DNA of 64,000 nt from Stropharia rugosoannulata. Its lineage: Eukaryota > Basidiomycota > Agaricomycetes > Agaricales > Strophariaceae. The stretch spans positions 682,001-746,000 of the forward strand of contig JANCIK010000004.1 in NCBI GenBank assembly GCA_028532985.1, in the 5' to 3' direction. Of the stretch, positions 35,407 to 47,142 are shown piece after piece (position 1 is the first letter of the stretch; each line of letters starts with the position of its first letter). The position numbers and the translations under genes are program-made. The notes beneath the pieces are model-generated. The model worked only from the letters and a program-made list of their open reading frames with translations, had not been told where the DNA came from and did not search any database.

Positions 35407-37207
35407 GAAGAAAAGAAGGTGGGGATGGAAGGAAGAGGAAAGGAAGAAATAAGGGGAGGCGTCAAGCGTCCTGGGCCCGAGATGAAAGAGAAGCGGGCCA
35501 GAGAGCTACTGCATAAGAAAAGACAAAGAGAAGGAGGAGCCAAAGTTTGTTGCCAACCGCCTTTGCTCACGATCGATCGCCATTCAACCGAGCCGCCATC
35601 AATACACATTTTGGGCCAGACCCGCCACAGGCTTGCAACGCTGCCCAGCCCGTCCCGCCCACATGCCACCTCGCTGTCCTTGCTGACGCCCACAGTGGCC
35701 TGCATGCCAGCTCACCGTTGACACCCTTGTCGACAATGGCGGGGACGCCGGTCAGTGGAGCAAACACTAATTAATTATTTGCATAGTTGCACTACAATCT
35801 ATCAGTCTCTGTAGAGGGTACTGCATGATGCTAACGACCACAGCATCACCAATGACATTCCAATCTGATTGACATACAGAGCAGTGCTGCAACAAATCAT
35901 GTAGCATTATGAGACTTTAGTACGATGAGCCAATTAAATGCAGACGAAACCAAGAAGAAACACCAAGGAGTATGCAGTGCATACTCCTTGAAAAATACGG
36001 ATTTAAATGGAGTGCTACAAATTTTACCATACAGGTGTTTGCGACCTATGTGAGGAGACAACTTGACAAGTAGCCGTGTCGGAACTTGCCGACTGAGTAG
36101 TAGCAGTTGTGCCCAGAAAAAAATTGCGCTGAAGTACATCATAGATTCCTCAGGCAGACAATCATGCCTTGGTTTATCATGAAGATCTTTACAGTCTTGA
36201 TGGTAGCATATCCAGGGGGAAATGGGTGATTTCCATTTGACAAATAGGCATTTCGGGTTTTGCCAGGCAGGAAGTAAGTATTCCAGTAAAACCATGTACA
36301 AACCCCCACACTCAATCCAAACGACAAAGTACAAATGCAATAACTTGGTATGAGCGTTCTACTACAATATACGTTGTGCAATCTGTAATAAGAAAGTTTG
36401 TTGTCGCTCTCTATTTGAAGAAGGGATGGAAAGACAAAGGGTGCACGGCGAAGCGTGCCGAGCGGGGCCGAATTCTCACGGTGACTTGTGAGCCCAAAGT
36501 CAACGGAAAGTCACTAGTGAGAGATCCTGAGTGCCTGGATCCAAGCGTTAGCGGAGAGAACGTGCCAAAACCAAGCTTCAGAGCCAAACACAGGAATATG
36601 GGTGAGTTGGGTCGCGAAAAAGATGCGGCCGGGGCGGCGCAGTCAACGGGTGGCTAGTAAAGGACGAGAGAGAATATTGAAATATTGAGAGCTCCTCCTC
36701 GTAAAACCCAGAATGACATGTCGTCGACCAATCAGAGTGATATTAGCCTGCCCGCTTGTTCTACTTACATATTTTATTCTAGCTTCACTGTCATCACAGA
36801 ATAATGCCGCATGCAACAGGCGCCTAAATATGATGTTGACTTGTCTGATTGCTTCTTCTTGCGTTAACACCCGCTGCTTAGGCAGAATAACTCGAAAAAA
36901 ATAGACTCCTTCGGTCCTGTGGTTAGTAATTTCACGAAATATTCAAACAAAAACCAAGACTTCGTGCTGGTGGTGCTCATCCGGCGAAGATCCCAGCATC
37001 AGCCTGCCTTCAGCATTGTCAGTCCGTATCAAGATGAATTGATGGACATTCTGAGCATGCTGCAACATTTAAATATACATCATGGACCTCGAGTACGATA
37101 CAGATAAATAATATTTTGTTTGGAATCGTCCATAGTTCCATATAATACATGTTACATATTACTTAAAGGTTTGGCTTGTACAACTTGTAAAAACATCGGG
37201 CGCTTAT
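35407..37207. other. Gene-poor stretch of about 1.8 kb
   Basis: Only short frames on either strand without motif or splice support. Part of 35,407-35,700 is GC-rich 5' sequence of the SH3 gene. Nothing else recognised. Confidence 0.4.
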
Positions 37208-38487
37208 TCATGTTGACTTCTCTGCTTGTTTCTTCTTGTGAACGAGTGTGAAGTGGTCAGCCTCAGGAGCAGCGGGGACAGCCTCAATGTTCCCTTGGAC
37301 CTTTCCCCTAGAGATGGGCATAGTTTTCTTCCTCTCCTCTCGCAGTTCGTCTAATTCATGGCTGAGGAAGCCATGGCCAGCCACCGGACCAAAGTAAGAT
37401 GTTCCGGCGAGGGAACCGATTATGCTGCAAGATTAGGCTATTAGCGTACTAATATATTAACGACAGTCAATATAGTAAACACGCACCAAGTTCCGACGAG
37501 AATCGAGAGGTAGAATCTGTACTGTGAATACCACTTCGGGGCTGCACGGTTACTAATTTAGCAAGATGGTCCCGAGTATAACGGTGGACGAATACGTACC
37601 CCACCCGAGCATGGTCACTTTGGAGTCGGCGTACCAAAGGCCGGTGAATCCAAACCACTGGACCGCAAGTGCCGTCATGGGATCTATTCCCAGTGTGGAC
37701 CAGGCGACCACCATCGGCGCGGTGCCCAGCGCCAGACGCGCGTACCCTTTATGCCCGCCGTAGCCGGCGAATTCCATTCCCCAGTGTAAGGCGCCTACAA
37801 TTCACATGTTCATAAGTCAATTGACAACACACAAAATTAAATGTGTCGCACCCAGCGCGGACAGCATGACTGCTCCGTATGTCACCTGGAGGTTGAGTGC
37901 TTGGTCCAGCACTGTCAGCGCGACGCCAGGGTCTACGCCTATTTGGACGCCAGACGCCGCGAGTTGGGCCTTGTACGCCATGTACACCGTGGTCGCGGAC
38001 GCCCCTAGGTACGGCAATCCACCTAATTGTATCGCGGAAATTAGTATTGTGCACATGCCCGCCATACGGAATACCACGCTCACCGGCAAGTCCTAGCGTC
38101 AATATAGGCTGGGGAACCTCGTGTGCAACCTTGGACGTGATGCCAATCTACATCGCCATAGAGTTATAGCAAGCTCCATCCGCGATGACGATGGTGAATG
38201 GTACGTACGAAGGAATCGGCGCTCGAGTCGGTGATGCCCGTCGTTACATTCGCGCCAGCTATCACTTTTGCGAGGTCCGCAGCTGAGTTACCGATTTCTT
38301 CCTTAACATTGGTCGCGGCGTGTTCGATAGATTGACTTCCCGGTCTGTTTGTCACCTGGCTCGCCACATGACGGGTATGGGGCATCGTGACAACGACAGG
38401 TCGGGCAAGGCCCAGCGGGCATCGTTGTGTGCGGGCGACGCTACGCATTCCAACCGCTCGAAAAACTGGGCGAAACAGGGAAGACAT
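37208..38487 (-). CDS. TMEM69/DUF3429-like mitochondrial membrane protein
   Basis: Multi-exon gene ending at 37208. The N-terminus (MSSLFRPVFRAVGMRSVART) is Arg/Ser-rich with no acids, typical of a mitochondrial presequence. The 3' part encodes several hydrophobic segments with signature pieces: VPQPILTLGLAGL, PYLGASATTVYMAYKAQL, QVTYGAVMLSALG then ALHWGMEFAGYGG, and LGTAPMVVAWSTLGIDPMTA. The ALHWG block and four to five membrane helices fit DUF3429. The C-terminal ~75 residues are hydrophilic. ATG 38487 gives the best presequence; an in-frame ATG at 38541 is possible. Function of the family is unclear; inner-membrane location is inferred. Confidence 0.75.
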
Positions 38488-38764
38488 GGTAGTTAGAGTA
38501 GAAGTCCAAGCGGTGGTGGAGAAAGTTCTTGTAGGCGCCAATCCCTCATGGATGACGTCATTGTCAGACTTTCTATTTTTAGACGTAAGGTTACGTGGGC
38601 TGTTTGGATTCTTAACTACTTACGCAACGGCGTAGAAAAATATTGTTAAAAGAAAGAGAACTAGTAGAATGTCGAAGATTAAATAGCGGTAATTTCCCTT
38701 GGAGGACGAATGAATAAAAGGATCTCGGCGAAACTGAATTTACTATTTAATTCGAGTGAGTTTG

Positions 38765-40207
38765 TTAAGTAGAAGGAATAATCTCCACCTCCAAAGGCAA
38801 GAGCTTGACTACCCGGTGCTTTTTCACTTCTGCACCGCCTTTGCCGAAGTATCTGTGCGTTTGGAAACTCCAGTGGAGGGAGCTAGAAAGAATGTGGTCA
38901 GCAGCGGTAAGACTTGGCAGTCGCAGTGCACATGATAAATGTATTTACCCAACAATCCAGTCCTGCAGGCCCTGAATATATTGTGCCACCATAGAGTCTA
39001 TTTCTGGCCCCCATGAGGGCACCTTTTTCTTATTATCGACGAACGAGTCAATCGTCTGCGCGCAAAGATCCCCGACGTGATCGACAGCACCCTGCAAGTC
39101 ATACCCTTCGTATTCCATTAAGATGACAATCATGTTATGCGTGTCTCCCCGCGACTGTTCGACGTTGTAGGAAAATATATCCTAATCGGAGATCTCGTGT
39201 TACATTTCTCGCATCGACACCGGGAACTCCTAAATGACTTACATTTGACCAAGTGACGAGATCATTTGCTCCTTGGTTCAGAGCTTGAATGACAGAATGA
39301 TCCACTACGAAGTCGGGCAAATCTATGCCTAGCGCATATCTAGAAAGACAAGTCAGCTACGGGTCAACATAAACGCTAGCCTGCGTAGTACTAACTCAAT
39401 CAGTGCCCAGCACGGCTTGCATCCTGGCTCACAGTATTGGTCAACTGACGAAATATATGCGTGCGTACGAACTTACCTGAAGTGTCTCGTCGAACGTCGA
39501 TATACGACTCCAGGTCGGGAATGACACCGGCGTCCCGCGCCCGTGTTTGAATATTAACCGACTCGAAGAACAAAGCAAGAGTTTCTTTGAAGCGGGCCTG
39601 TGCGCCGGGGCCGCAGTCCGCAATGCAGCGCGCCCAAAAGCTAAATCAGTGTCACCATCAGTGCCGTCGCAGCCCCGTCAACACACACACGCACTCTCTA
39701 GCAAGCTTCCCGGGATTAAGTTCCTCGGCCGGCTGTTGCTTGCCTGGCGTCCCCGTCGGCATGTACTTGTCGCTGAACCATAGCGCGTTCATAACAACGT
39801 CTGCGAGCACATCAGTTTCGCGTGTCATCATGCCGTCGCTAATATTATCTCTAATAATAGACAAGTAGACCAGAACACGCGTCAACTGCATGTCTCATTA
39901 ATCACGACCGGCAAACGCGAATCACGCACAAGTGAAATAAGTAATTCATAAAATCTGAGACGACGCGCAGACGTTCTGGCGTGGCGGTATGGTAGCAGTA
40001 CGCGGTGAGCTCGCCAGCTTGCAGGCCACGCAGTGCACGGCGCTGCTTCGCATTGAGGTCGGGGCAGTTGGAGTCGAGCCAATCCACAGACTGTTGGGCG
40101 ACTTCGTCACCGTTAGGGTGGTAAGATAAGGGAAACTTGCAGTGTGATACCAGGTCGGGGAGAATAAATGTAGTCGGGGTGGCTGCGGAGGTGGTGAACC
40201 ATGTCAT
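38765..40207 (-). CDS. Sesquiterpene synthase (class I terpene synthase)
   Basis: Seven exons: 40207-39930, 39850-39695, 39640-39477, 39423-39396, 39339-39243, 39181-38949 and 38882-38765, about 357 residues, the usual length for basidiomycete sesquiterpene cyclases. The splice at exon 1/2 creates the metal-binding motif HLDNISDGMM, i.e. D-N-x-x-D instead of DDxxD. The second motif, NDIFSYNVEQ, matches NDxxSxxxE. The C-terminal QTHRYFG matches the conserved RY pair. Predicted reaction: cyclisation of farnesyl diphosphate to a sesquiterpene in the cytosol; the product cannot be read from sequence. No P450 or other tailoring gene lies beside it, so it does not form an obvious cluster within this window. 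Confidence 0.9.
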
Positions 40208-42561
40208 GGTTACAGAATATTAGACTAGAAGGTGAGAGTAGATAAAAAGTGAGAACAGTGATATTAGGACTGCGAAAACAAGGGGTATTTATACCAATGC
40301 CACGATGAAAATGCGTAAGATGGGCAAGAGTTTCGAATGGATAAACCCAACGGAATACATACCATGAGTAATTGATTCCGACAGTCTAAACACGCGTTGG
40401 CCCTAGTTCTCAAAATCCCCTCTTTCCCCAGGCCGTTATGAGTTTAGATTCTGTTGCAATGCATCGGGATGAGATCTGAGATTCTTGAAGTCGGGTACGG
40501 CATTCTTTCCCTTAAACGGACTGCCCAACGTTGTGCGTGACAGACCATGCGCGCCACAGAGAATCTGTAAGTACCCTTTGATTATTAACGGGCTTCAAGT
40601 ATCCAATGGTTGTCGTGCGTGACGTCTAGGCAAATTAGAAAACGCAGGTGACAGCATGCTTTGCGTTAACACACTGTGCATACCAGTAAAAATTAGAATG
40701 ATGCATCCTAGAAATAGCTGAGGACACCTACCTAAGAGTAGGAAGAGAACAAAAGGGTGCAGCTTTCCCAGATAATGAAAATAGCCTCCGACTCTTTCCA
40801 CGGAAAGTCTACTTCGATTAGGACCCCCAGACCCTAGCATCCCTGCGACGCGTTATCTAGAGACGACGGAGTTAGGCCAAGTGCACGACTGCTGGGGCGT
40901 GCCAAAGATTCAAAGAATGTCTTAACCTGAGATGTACCTATTTCGACAAATTCAATGTCAATATAGTCGGTGCGTTCTCCGGCAGGCATGGACCGGGATC
41001 CAGTTTTATCTAGCTGTAAATATTAGGCATTCAAAAAGCGCGTTGATGACGGCCTAGAAATATATACACGCAGTTGTGAAAGCCCAGTTGAGAAGGCGAG
41101 TCTCTTGAAGTATATAATTCTTCAAGAGCCTAAAAAACAGTAAAGCCGTGTTGCATTCGTAATTGGATTGAAGTCTGCAACACCAAGCCGGTACCCATTG
41201 GAAGGCGAAATTTTGCGAGATTGTGTCGGATCACGCCAATATTCATGTCAGGTACTGCTAAGGAACCGACGGCAATGACTATCGAGCTCCTCATGAAAGA
41301 ACTTCAATTCTGCCATTGTTCTCCTCGGCCAGAAGGAGATATCGGACGGATTTGGTACAATTTGGGTTTATTTGACTTGCGTGGAGTGATAAAGCCTGCT
41401 CGGTTCCAGGACTTTGTCTTTCTGACATAATTTGCGGGCTAGTGTAGTCCAACTAGGCTGGTATGCGAATCGATGAGCTGCCTTGACAAACGGATAGCGG
41501 TCCCGGCAGCTACAACAATCAATTGCGGCGAGTAGAAAGCTTGAAGGAATTGTGGTAACACCATTTAAGGTGGTATAACCATACCGTTAACGTAACTGGC
41601 AAATGAGGTTTATAAAGCTTCCTTGCCTTCTAGGGGTAACTGATCAACAAAATACGGAGAGCTTATCCGAAAGAGTGAAAACTCAGCGGTTTCGTAACAC
41701 AGAGTTTATTTCATGTTTTACTCAGTGGAACAAATCAGAGGCGTGAAGGACGGAAGCTGGCGAACTATTTCATTGAAAGCTGATCAACGCCACAAGCAAT
41801 GCTATGCACACACAAAAACTCTATGCAATTACTCTGGTACTATAGAAAAAAAGCTGTTGAAATTTCAGTGGTGTCCGTGTATGTACACTGAGAAGATGAC
41901 TTGCCTATATGCGCATTAGTTACACGATGGCAGTGTTTCACCCCAGAATAAAAGGTCATATGCGCCTTCGCCGTAAGGATATTTGCAGTGCAACGAGGCA
42001 AACAGAAGATACGTATCTGCAACACGGCCCGTTGTGATATGAACACGGAAGCAAAGAACTACTTGGGCGGATTAGTCGGTGGGAAGAGACACTGGCAGGT
42101 GTTGCGCGCAGAAGAAGCAGTTGATGATGAAAGACATGGAAGGCTGCAAGTGGTGTGAAGAAGTCCACTGTGTCGTATTTGAACGTGTTCAGGCTTGAAT
42201 CGTGATGAACATTAAGCCAGCCAGGCCACGGGGCCCACTTGGTCATATGGGTCGCAGCTGGATGCCATGGAGTTGTGCCTGATCGCTCCTTCATATTGAG
42301 GTTACTTTACTTCAATCAAGGCGCCCATAGGACCCATTTGCCGAATATGCACAACGAAGGAGTAGAATACAGAGAGAGTCTGGCTATGAAGGGAAGATGA
42401 AGGTATGAGAAAGCCCTAGAACATCATGGAAGACGGCAAGCAAGTAACGCGCGCAAATAAATAAATTCGCAATATCCGTCAGCCTGCGGCAAATTGTACA
42501 GCAGACTAACTTTCTTCCGTACATCTAATCTACCATCGCATCTCTACCTACTCAACTAGCT
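40208..42561. other. Gene-poor stretch of about 2.35 kb
   Basis: No exon with motif or splice support on either strand, and no RNA gene recognised. The nearest parts presumably hold promoters of the terpene synthase and the Aha1 gene. Confidence 0.45.
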
Positions 42562-44057
42562 ATGGCCCTGCCTCCGTCTACTGCTAACTGGCACTGGAAG
42601 AACAAGAACCTTACGCGATGGGGCACGGAATGGTTCGAGCGCGAGTTGGTCACCATCACTGTCACTGGCGACAAAGGCGAGACGGCCTCCATCTCGTCTG
42701 TGACGGAGGTCGATGGTGATATCGAGCTTGGACAGAGAAAGTCAAAGTGCGTAGACACAACTAGGCCTTGACTTGGTGCTTTGAAGCCCTGTTCTATGCC
42801 TGCTAACCGCTTCGTCATCTCTTGCAGACTTATTACGATTTTCGACTGCAAGGTCGTCATGAACTGGCAGGGTACAACTAGCGACGGAACAGAAGTCAAG
42901 GGGAAGCTGACGATTCCTGAGGTATCCCATGAAATTATTTGCGACCAACTGTCAGAGTTTGTGGTGAGTACACCGTTTACGCGCGCACCCCATGGTCGTT
43001 GGCTGTGCATGCAGTCGTGTTCCATTTTATCTGACATCTATTCACTAGTACAACTGGTCGCTTACCACAGACGCCTCGCCGGAGGTGAATGCTGTGTTCA
43101 CAGTGGCGCGCACTCGTCTGCCTGCAGCGTTGGAGACTAAGCTGGCAACGTTCCCCAGCGCCATGATCGATGCGCATGGCAAGGATTTGACAGTCAGTGC
43201 TGATCCCAGCCGCTCTGCCACACCTTCCAACGCAGGTGTATCATCCGCTCCCCCTCCTGTCGCGTCTACATCCTCTTCCACCCCTGCACCCAAAGCTGCA
43301 GCACCTGCGTCACCAAAAGAAGCGAAAGTCAACACAACTACAGTCGAGGTTTCCGCTGATTTCCAGGCATCCGCGGCAGATCTGTTTTCTCTTCTTACAG
43401 ACGAGAAACGCATTCCGGCGTGGACTCGTGCCCCTGCTAAGGTTAAGAACATTCCTTTATGAAATATTGCACAGCTGCTGACGTTTTCACACCACTTGCA
43501 GTCGGAGGGTAAACCTGGCACGGAATATTCACTTTTTGCCGGCGGTGTTAAAGGCAAATATATTTCCCTGACACCTGAGAAAGAGATAGTACAAACTTGG
43601 GCGCTCCAGAGTCCAACGTGGCCTTCTGGTACGTTTCTTTTGTTTTGGTGGCTAGCACAGTTTTTTAATAACCGCCACAGGGCACGATGCGACTTTGACG
43701 ACCACCCTCAAGCAGTCTACGGATTCGACGAAACTCGTTATGTCTCTGGTTGGTGTGCCACTTGGCACAGAAGAAGAGATCAAGCGCAACATCGAAGGAT
43801 ACTAGTACGTCGCCTCTACCGCTTCTCACTGATGCACCGATACTTATCGGATCTTCAGCATTCACGGTTTCAAGTCCATCGGGTATGTGCACCTTATCCC
43901 TTCAGCTCCAGTTTATTCGTCCTCGTATGCCCAAAATAAATCCAAACCGGCACGATCTACCGTCGAAGACAAGCGTTCATCTTCGTCCTACTTCTTGGTG
44001 GTAACCATCGCCCTTCTCGTGCTTGGTGCTGCATTTGTGATACCCTACGTTTCTTGA
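42562..44057 (+). CDS. aha1: Aha1-type Hsp90 ATPase activator with C-terminal membrane anchor
   Basis: Hsp90 co-chaperone that stimulates its ATPase. Six exons, 42562-42746, 42828-42963, 43049-43441, 43502-43628, 43681-43804 and 43859-44057, give 387 residues. The N-terminal Aha1 domain opens with NWHWKNKNLTRWGTEWF, containing the conserved NxWHWxxK-like start. After an Ala/Pro/Ser linker comes the AHSA1/START-like domain (FSLLTDEKRIPAWTRAP, GGVKGKYISLTPEKEIVQTW, then the Thr-rich strand and KRNIEGYYIHGFKSIGY). The last exon continues past the usual end into a Ser/Lys spacer and a hydrophobic segment (FLVVTIALLVLGAAFVIPYVS, given as FLVVTIALLVL and GAAFVIPYVS) at the very C-terminus, which looks like a tail anchor. 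Yeast and human Aha1 are soluble. Confidence 0.9.
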
Positions 44058-44852
44058 TTCTCTGGTTCTCTCTTCCCTCTCTTAAAATAACCGTTATTGG
44101 AGTAAACTTATTTACTGAGTTCTTTTCCTTACTTCTTCGTCACTATCTAGGTTGGGCACTGAACTGTAAATGCCCTTACATACGGAGGAACATGGATGAC
44201 TTTGCTTCAAAGCCGCTGGTTCCCGATGGCGAGTTAGGAGTTATTTTTAGGTAGACGAGGAAATTAAATTTACATAGTGTACACCACGACGGACGTTGAT
44301 GTAGATTCATTTGGAATATGCGTGCATAAAGCGTTGCATCCCTTGACCTTCCATTATGGACCAATCTTTCATTTGAGCCCAGGTCCTGGCGCAGCCTGTA
44401 GACACTTCTAAATCCTAAATCAAACCCTTTCGGGGGTGATATCTGGGGGCTAAGTAAAGGTAACCGCCACAGCCCCTGTTTACATCTATTTACGACATCC
44501 GCCTGAGCCAAACTGGCCACATCAATTTCCCCGTCGTTCGAGAATCCGTAACTAAAAAGCCGCAAGTCGTACAACGTCTCCTCCCTTCCTTTCGCAATTG
44601 TCCCGTCCGTTGTCCTTAATCCCTGGTGAGCATTCCAGCTATTGTAGGCGAATTTCGGGCGTAGGTTGTCGTTATGTCCGACTCTACATGGGACGCTGCT
44701 GGCGATCCCTGCCACGACGCGCCGTGCTCCTGAAGGTGCATCGGAAATGTCGACAAATGATGTGCTCCTTGGCTCGTCTATAGGCATACCTAACTACTCT
44801 GTTTATCTGATTCCTTTTTATCTTGACAGCTCCCCAGTCCTCGCCTTCCATA
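44058..44852. other. Intergenic region and septin 5' leader
   Basis: A minus-strand frame of 203 codons (44176-44787) is open here but has no recognisable motif and overlaps the likely septin promoter, so it is not called. CT-rich leader sequence precedes the septin ATG. Confidence 0.4.
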
Positions 44853-46515
44853 ATGTCAGAAGAAATCCGCGCGCAGACCTATGTCGGTTTCGACAGCATC
44901 ACACAGCAGATTGAGCACAAGCTGCTCAAGAGGGGTTTCCAGTTCAATGTCATCGTCGTTGGTGAGTATCCTACTCTTTTGCTCCGGGTGCTGGCGGAGC
45001 TGCGGAGCGCGATTTTGCTCAGTCGGCAGTGGGGGCTACTGGGAAGCGGGGTTAGGTAAACTTCCTGCGGCGACGAAGCTATTCTTCGCGCTCGCTTTTA
45101 CCATTCCCTCTAGAACTGGTGAAGCGGATGTATGGTTTGCGTCGCTGCTTCCGGAGCTGCGTCGTACAGTTTTCCTTGACACACTTCATCAATTGTGTAA
45201 TCGTATACTGATGTTCTCCTCCTGGTTACAGGCCAAACTGGATTGGGAAAGTCGACGCTCATCAATACCATCTTCGCATCCCACCTCATCGACTCTAAAG
45301 GCCGCTTCGCCGCAGATGAGCCCGTAAGGCAGACAACGGAAATCCAGGCCGTCTCACATGGTGAGTTTCGTTCGCTGACACGTCGAATAGACGGACTGGG
45401 CGAGCGGTTGTTCTGTCCTCCGGTAACAGGCTCACTCGTTGACGCCTGGCGCCGCTAGTGGGGACGTGGCCGTAGTGCGCTCCTTTTTTTACGTGTCGCG
45501 AACGGTCTTCACGGGTCAAACTTCCGCTCCCTGGCCTTTGGGATTCTCTGATAGCTTAGAACAGGGTAGCTAACTATCTATTTTTCAGTGATTGTGGAAA
45601 ACGGCGTGAAGCTGAGGCTGAACATTGTTGATACCCCTGGATATGGAGACCAGATTAACAACGAGGGATGGTATGTGTCCGACTTATAAAGTCCTTTGAG
45701 TTAACTCCTGAGCCTTTATTCGAAGCTGGGATCCAATCATCAAGTACATCAAGGATCAGCACAGCGCATATCTTCGCAAAGAATTGACTGCAATGCGTGA
45801 CCGATACATCCAAGATACTCGCATTCACTGCTGCTTATACTTCATCAACCCTACCGGTCACTCATTGAGGCCCATTGATGTTATTGTGATGAAGAAGCTT
45901 AGCGAAGTTGTTAACGTGGTCCCGGTTATCGCGAAGAGTGACAGCTTGACTCTCGAAGAGCGGGACAGATTCAAGATCAAGGTTAGTAGTACCCGGTCTT
46001 CTTGCCTTCGGCATAGTGATAAAGTCGTCTACAGATCCGGGATGAGCTCATCTATAACAATATCCGTCTATACCCTTTCGATACTGATGAAGATGACGAG
46101 GAGGAGGTTCAGCTCAATGAGACAATCCGAGTGCGTATAGACCCCTATTGTGTGAAGTCGATGCTTACTTTGACATAATTCAGGGAATCATTCCTTTTGC
46201 CGTCGTCGGATCTGAAAGCAATGTTATCATCGATGGTAAGGCTGTCCGTGGACGCAAGAACCGTTGGGGTGTTGTCAACGTGGAGGACGCAGACCACTGC
46301 GAGTTTATGCACTTGCGTAACTTCCTGACGAGGTGCGTTATCTTCTTATATAGTTGATGATGACATGTGGCTAATGCTATGCGCGCTTTGATAGGACGCA
46401 CTTGCAAGACCTCATCGAGACAACTGCACAAATCCACTACGAGGCATTCCGGTCGAAACAATTGCTTGCCCTGAAGGAGGGAGCCAACCAGCAGCGACCT
46501 GCTGCATCGCAGTAG
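44853..46515 (+). CDS. cdc10: Septin, CDC10-like
   Basis: GTP-binding filament protein of the septin ring and collar at the cell cortex. Seven exons, 44853-44961, 45232-45360, 45589-45670, 45726-45981, 46035-46130, 46184-46332 and 46395-46515, about 313 residues. The very short N-terminus starts directly at YVGFDSITQQIEHKLLKRGF, which matches the CDC10 group. Motifs: GQTGLGKST (P-loop), DTPGYGD (G3), AKSD (G4), the polybasic KLLKRGF, and the septin unique element region GRKNRWGVVNVEDADHCEF. No C-terminal coiled coil, again as in CDC10. The first intron is unusually long (270 nt). It lies between Aha1 and the flippase on the same strand. Confidence 0.93.
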
Positions 46516-47142
46516 ACAGACCGATGTCTTCGGCGATCGGTGTGTCGGCACGAAAATGTTACATATACCCTTGTTCTTAACAACCAGCCACTCTTTAGTT
46601 TTTTTCTTCGCCTGCTCTTCTTGCATCGGGACCAGTCCTTCGACTTTCTGCTGTTAATTACTATTGATGATACCTTTCCCCCCTCGGAATACTACTTGCC
46701 AGTTTAAGAATAAGGATGACATGATGATGACATGTGGAAACCGCGTACATTCCATACATACAAGCGCCGGCGCAATTAGGCTGACGTGTTCCGGCTCGAG
46801 CAGCTGCTAAGTATAACTCGCTTTTCCGTGCTAGCCCTGGCTGCGAGTGAGCAGATATGCCAGCGTTGAGCAGCTGTGGGACACGGGGTAGGAGCACGGC
46901 GCCAAGGGTGGACTGTCATGAGAAAAGTTTCAAGTGATGTAAGATTACCTGAGTCATGCCAAAATGCGATGCCGGTTTTGTCAGCGGGCCTTGCAGCATT
47001 TCAATTCTCCTCTTGCCTGACCACCATCCTCTACCTCCCGGTATGCGCGTCTGACCGCCGCACCGCCTCTTGTCCACGAATCATCACGACCTTCTCATTC
47101 TTACTGTATTCTACCTGCTCTGCAACGCGGAGACCCCCACCC
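46516..47142. other. Intergenic region upstream of the flippase gene
   Basis: About 630 bp, with septin 3' UTR and flippase promoter. Pyrimidine-rich just before the flippase ATG. No additional gene seen. Confidence 0.4.

Noticed and set aside
34271..35452. Long plus-strand open frame of about 390 codons
   Set aside because: Antisense to the SH3 membrane protein. It is open because of GC-rich, biased codons; no domain, and the minus strand has a clear SH3 domain and membrane helix.
36376..36657. Plus-strand frame of 93 codons
   Set aside because: No motif, homologue recalled or splice context; likely chance.
44176..44787. Minus-strand open frame of 203 codons between the Aha1 and septin genes
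   Set aside because: No motif, no splice support, and it overlaps the expected septin leader. Might be real but cannot be supported from sequence.
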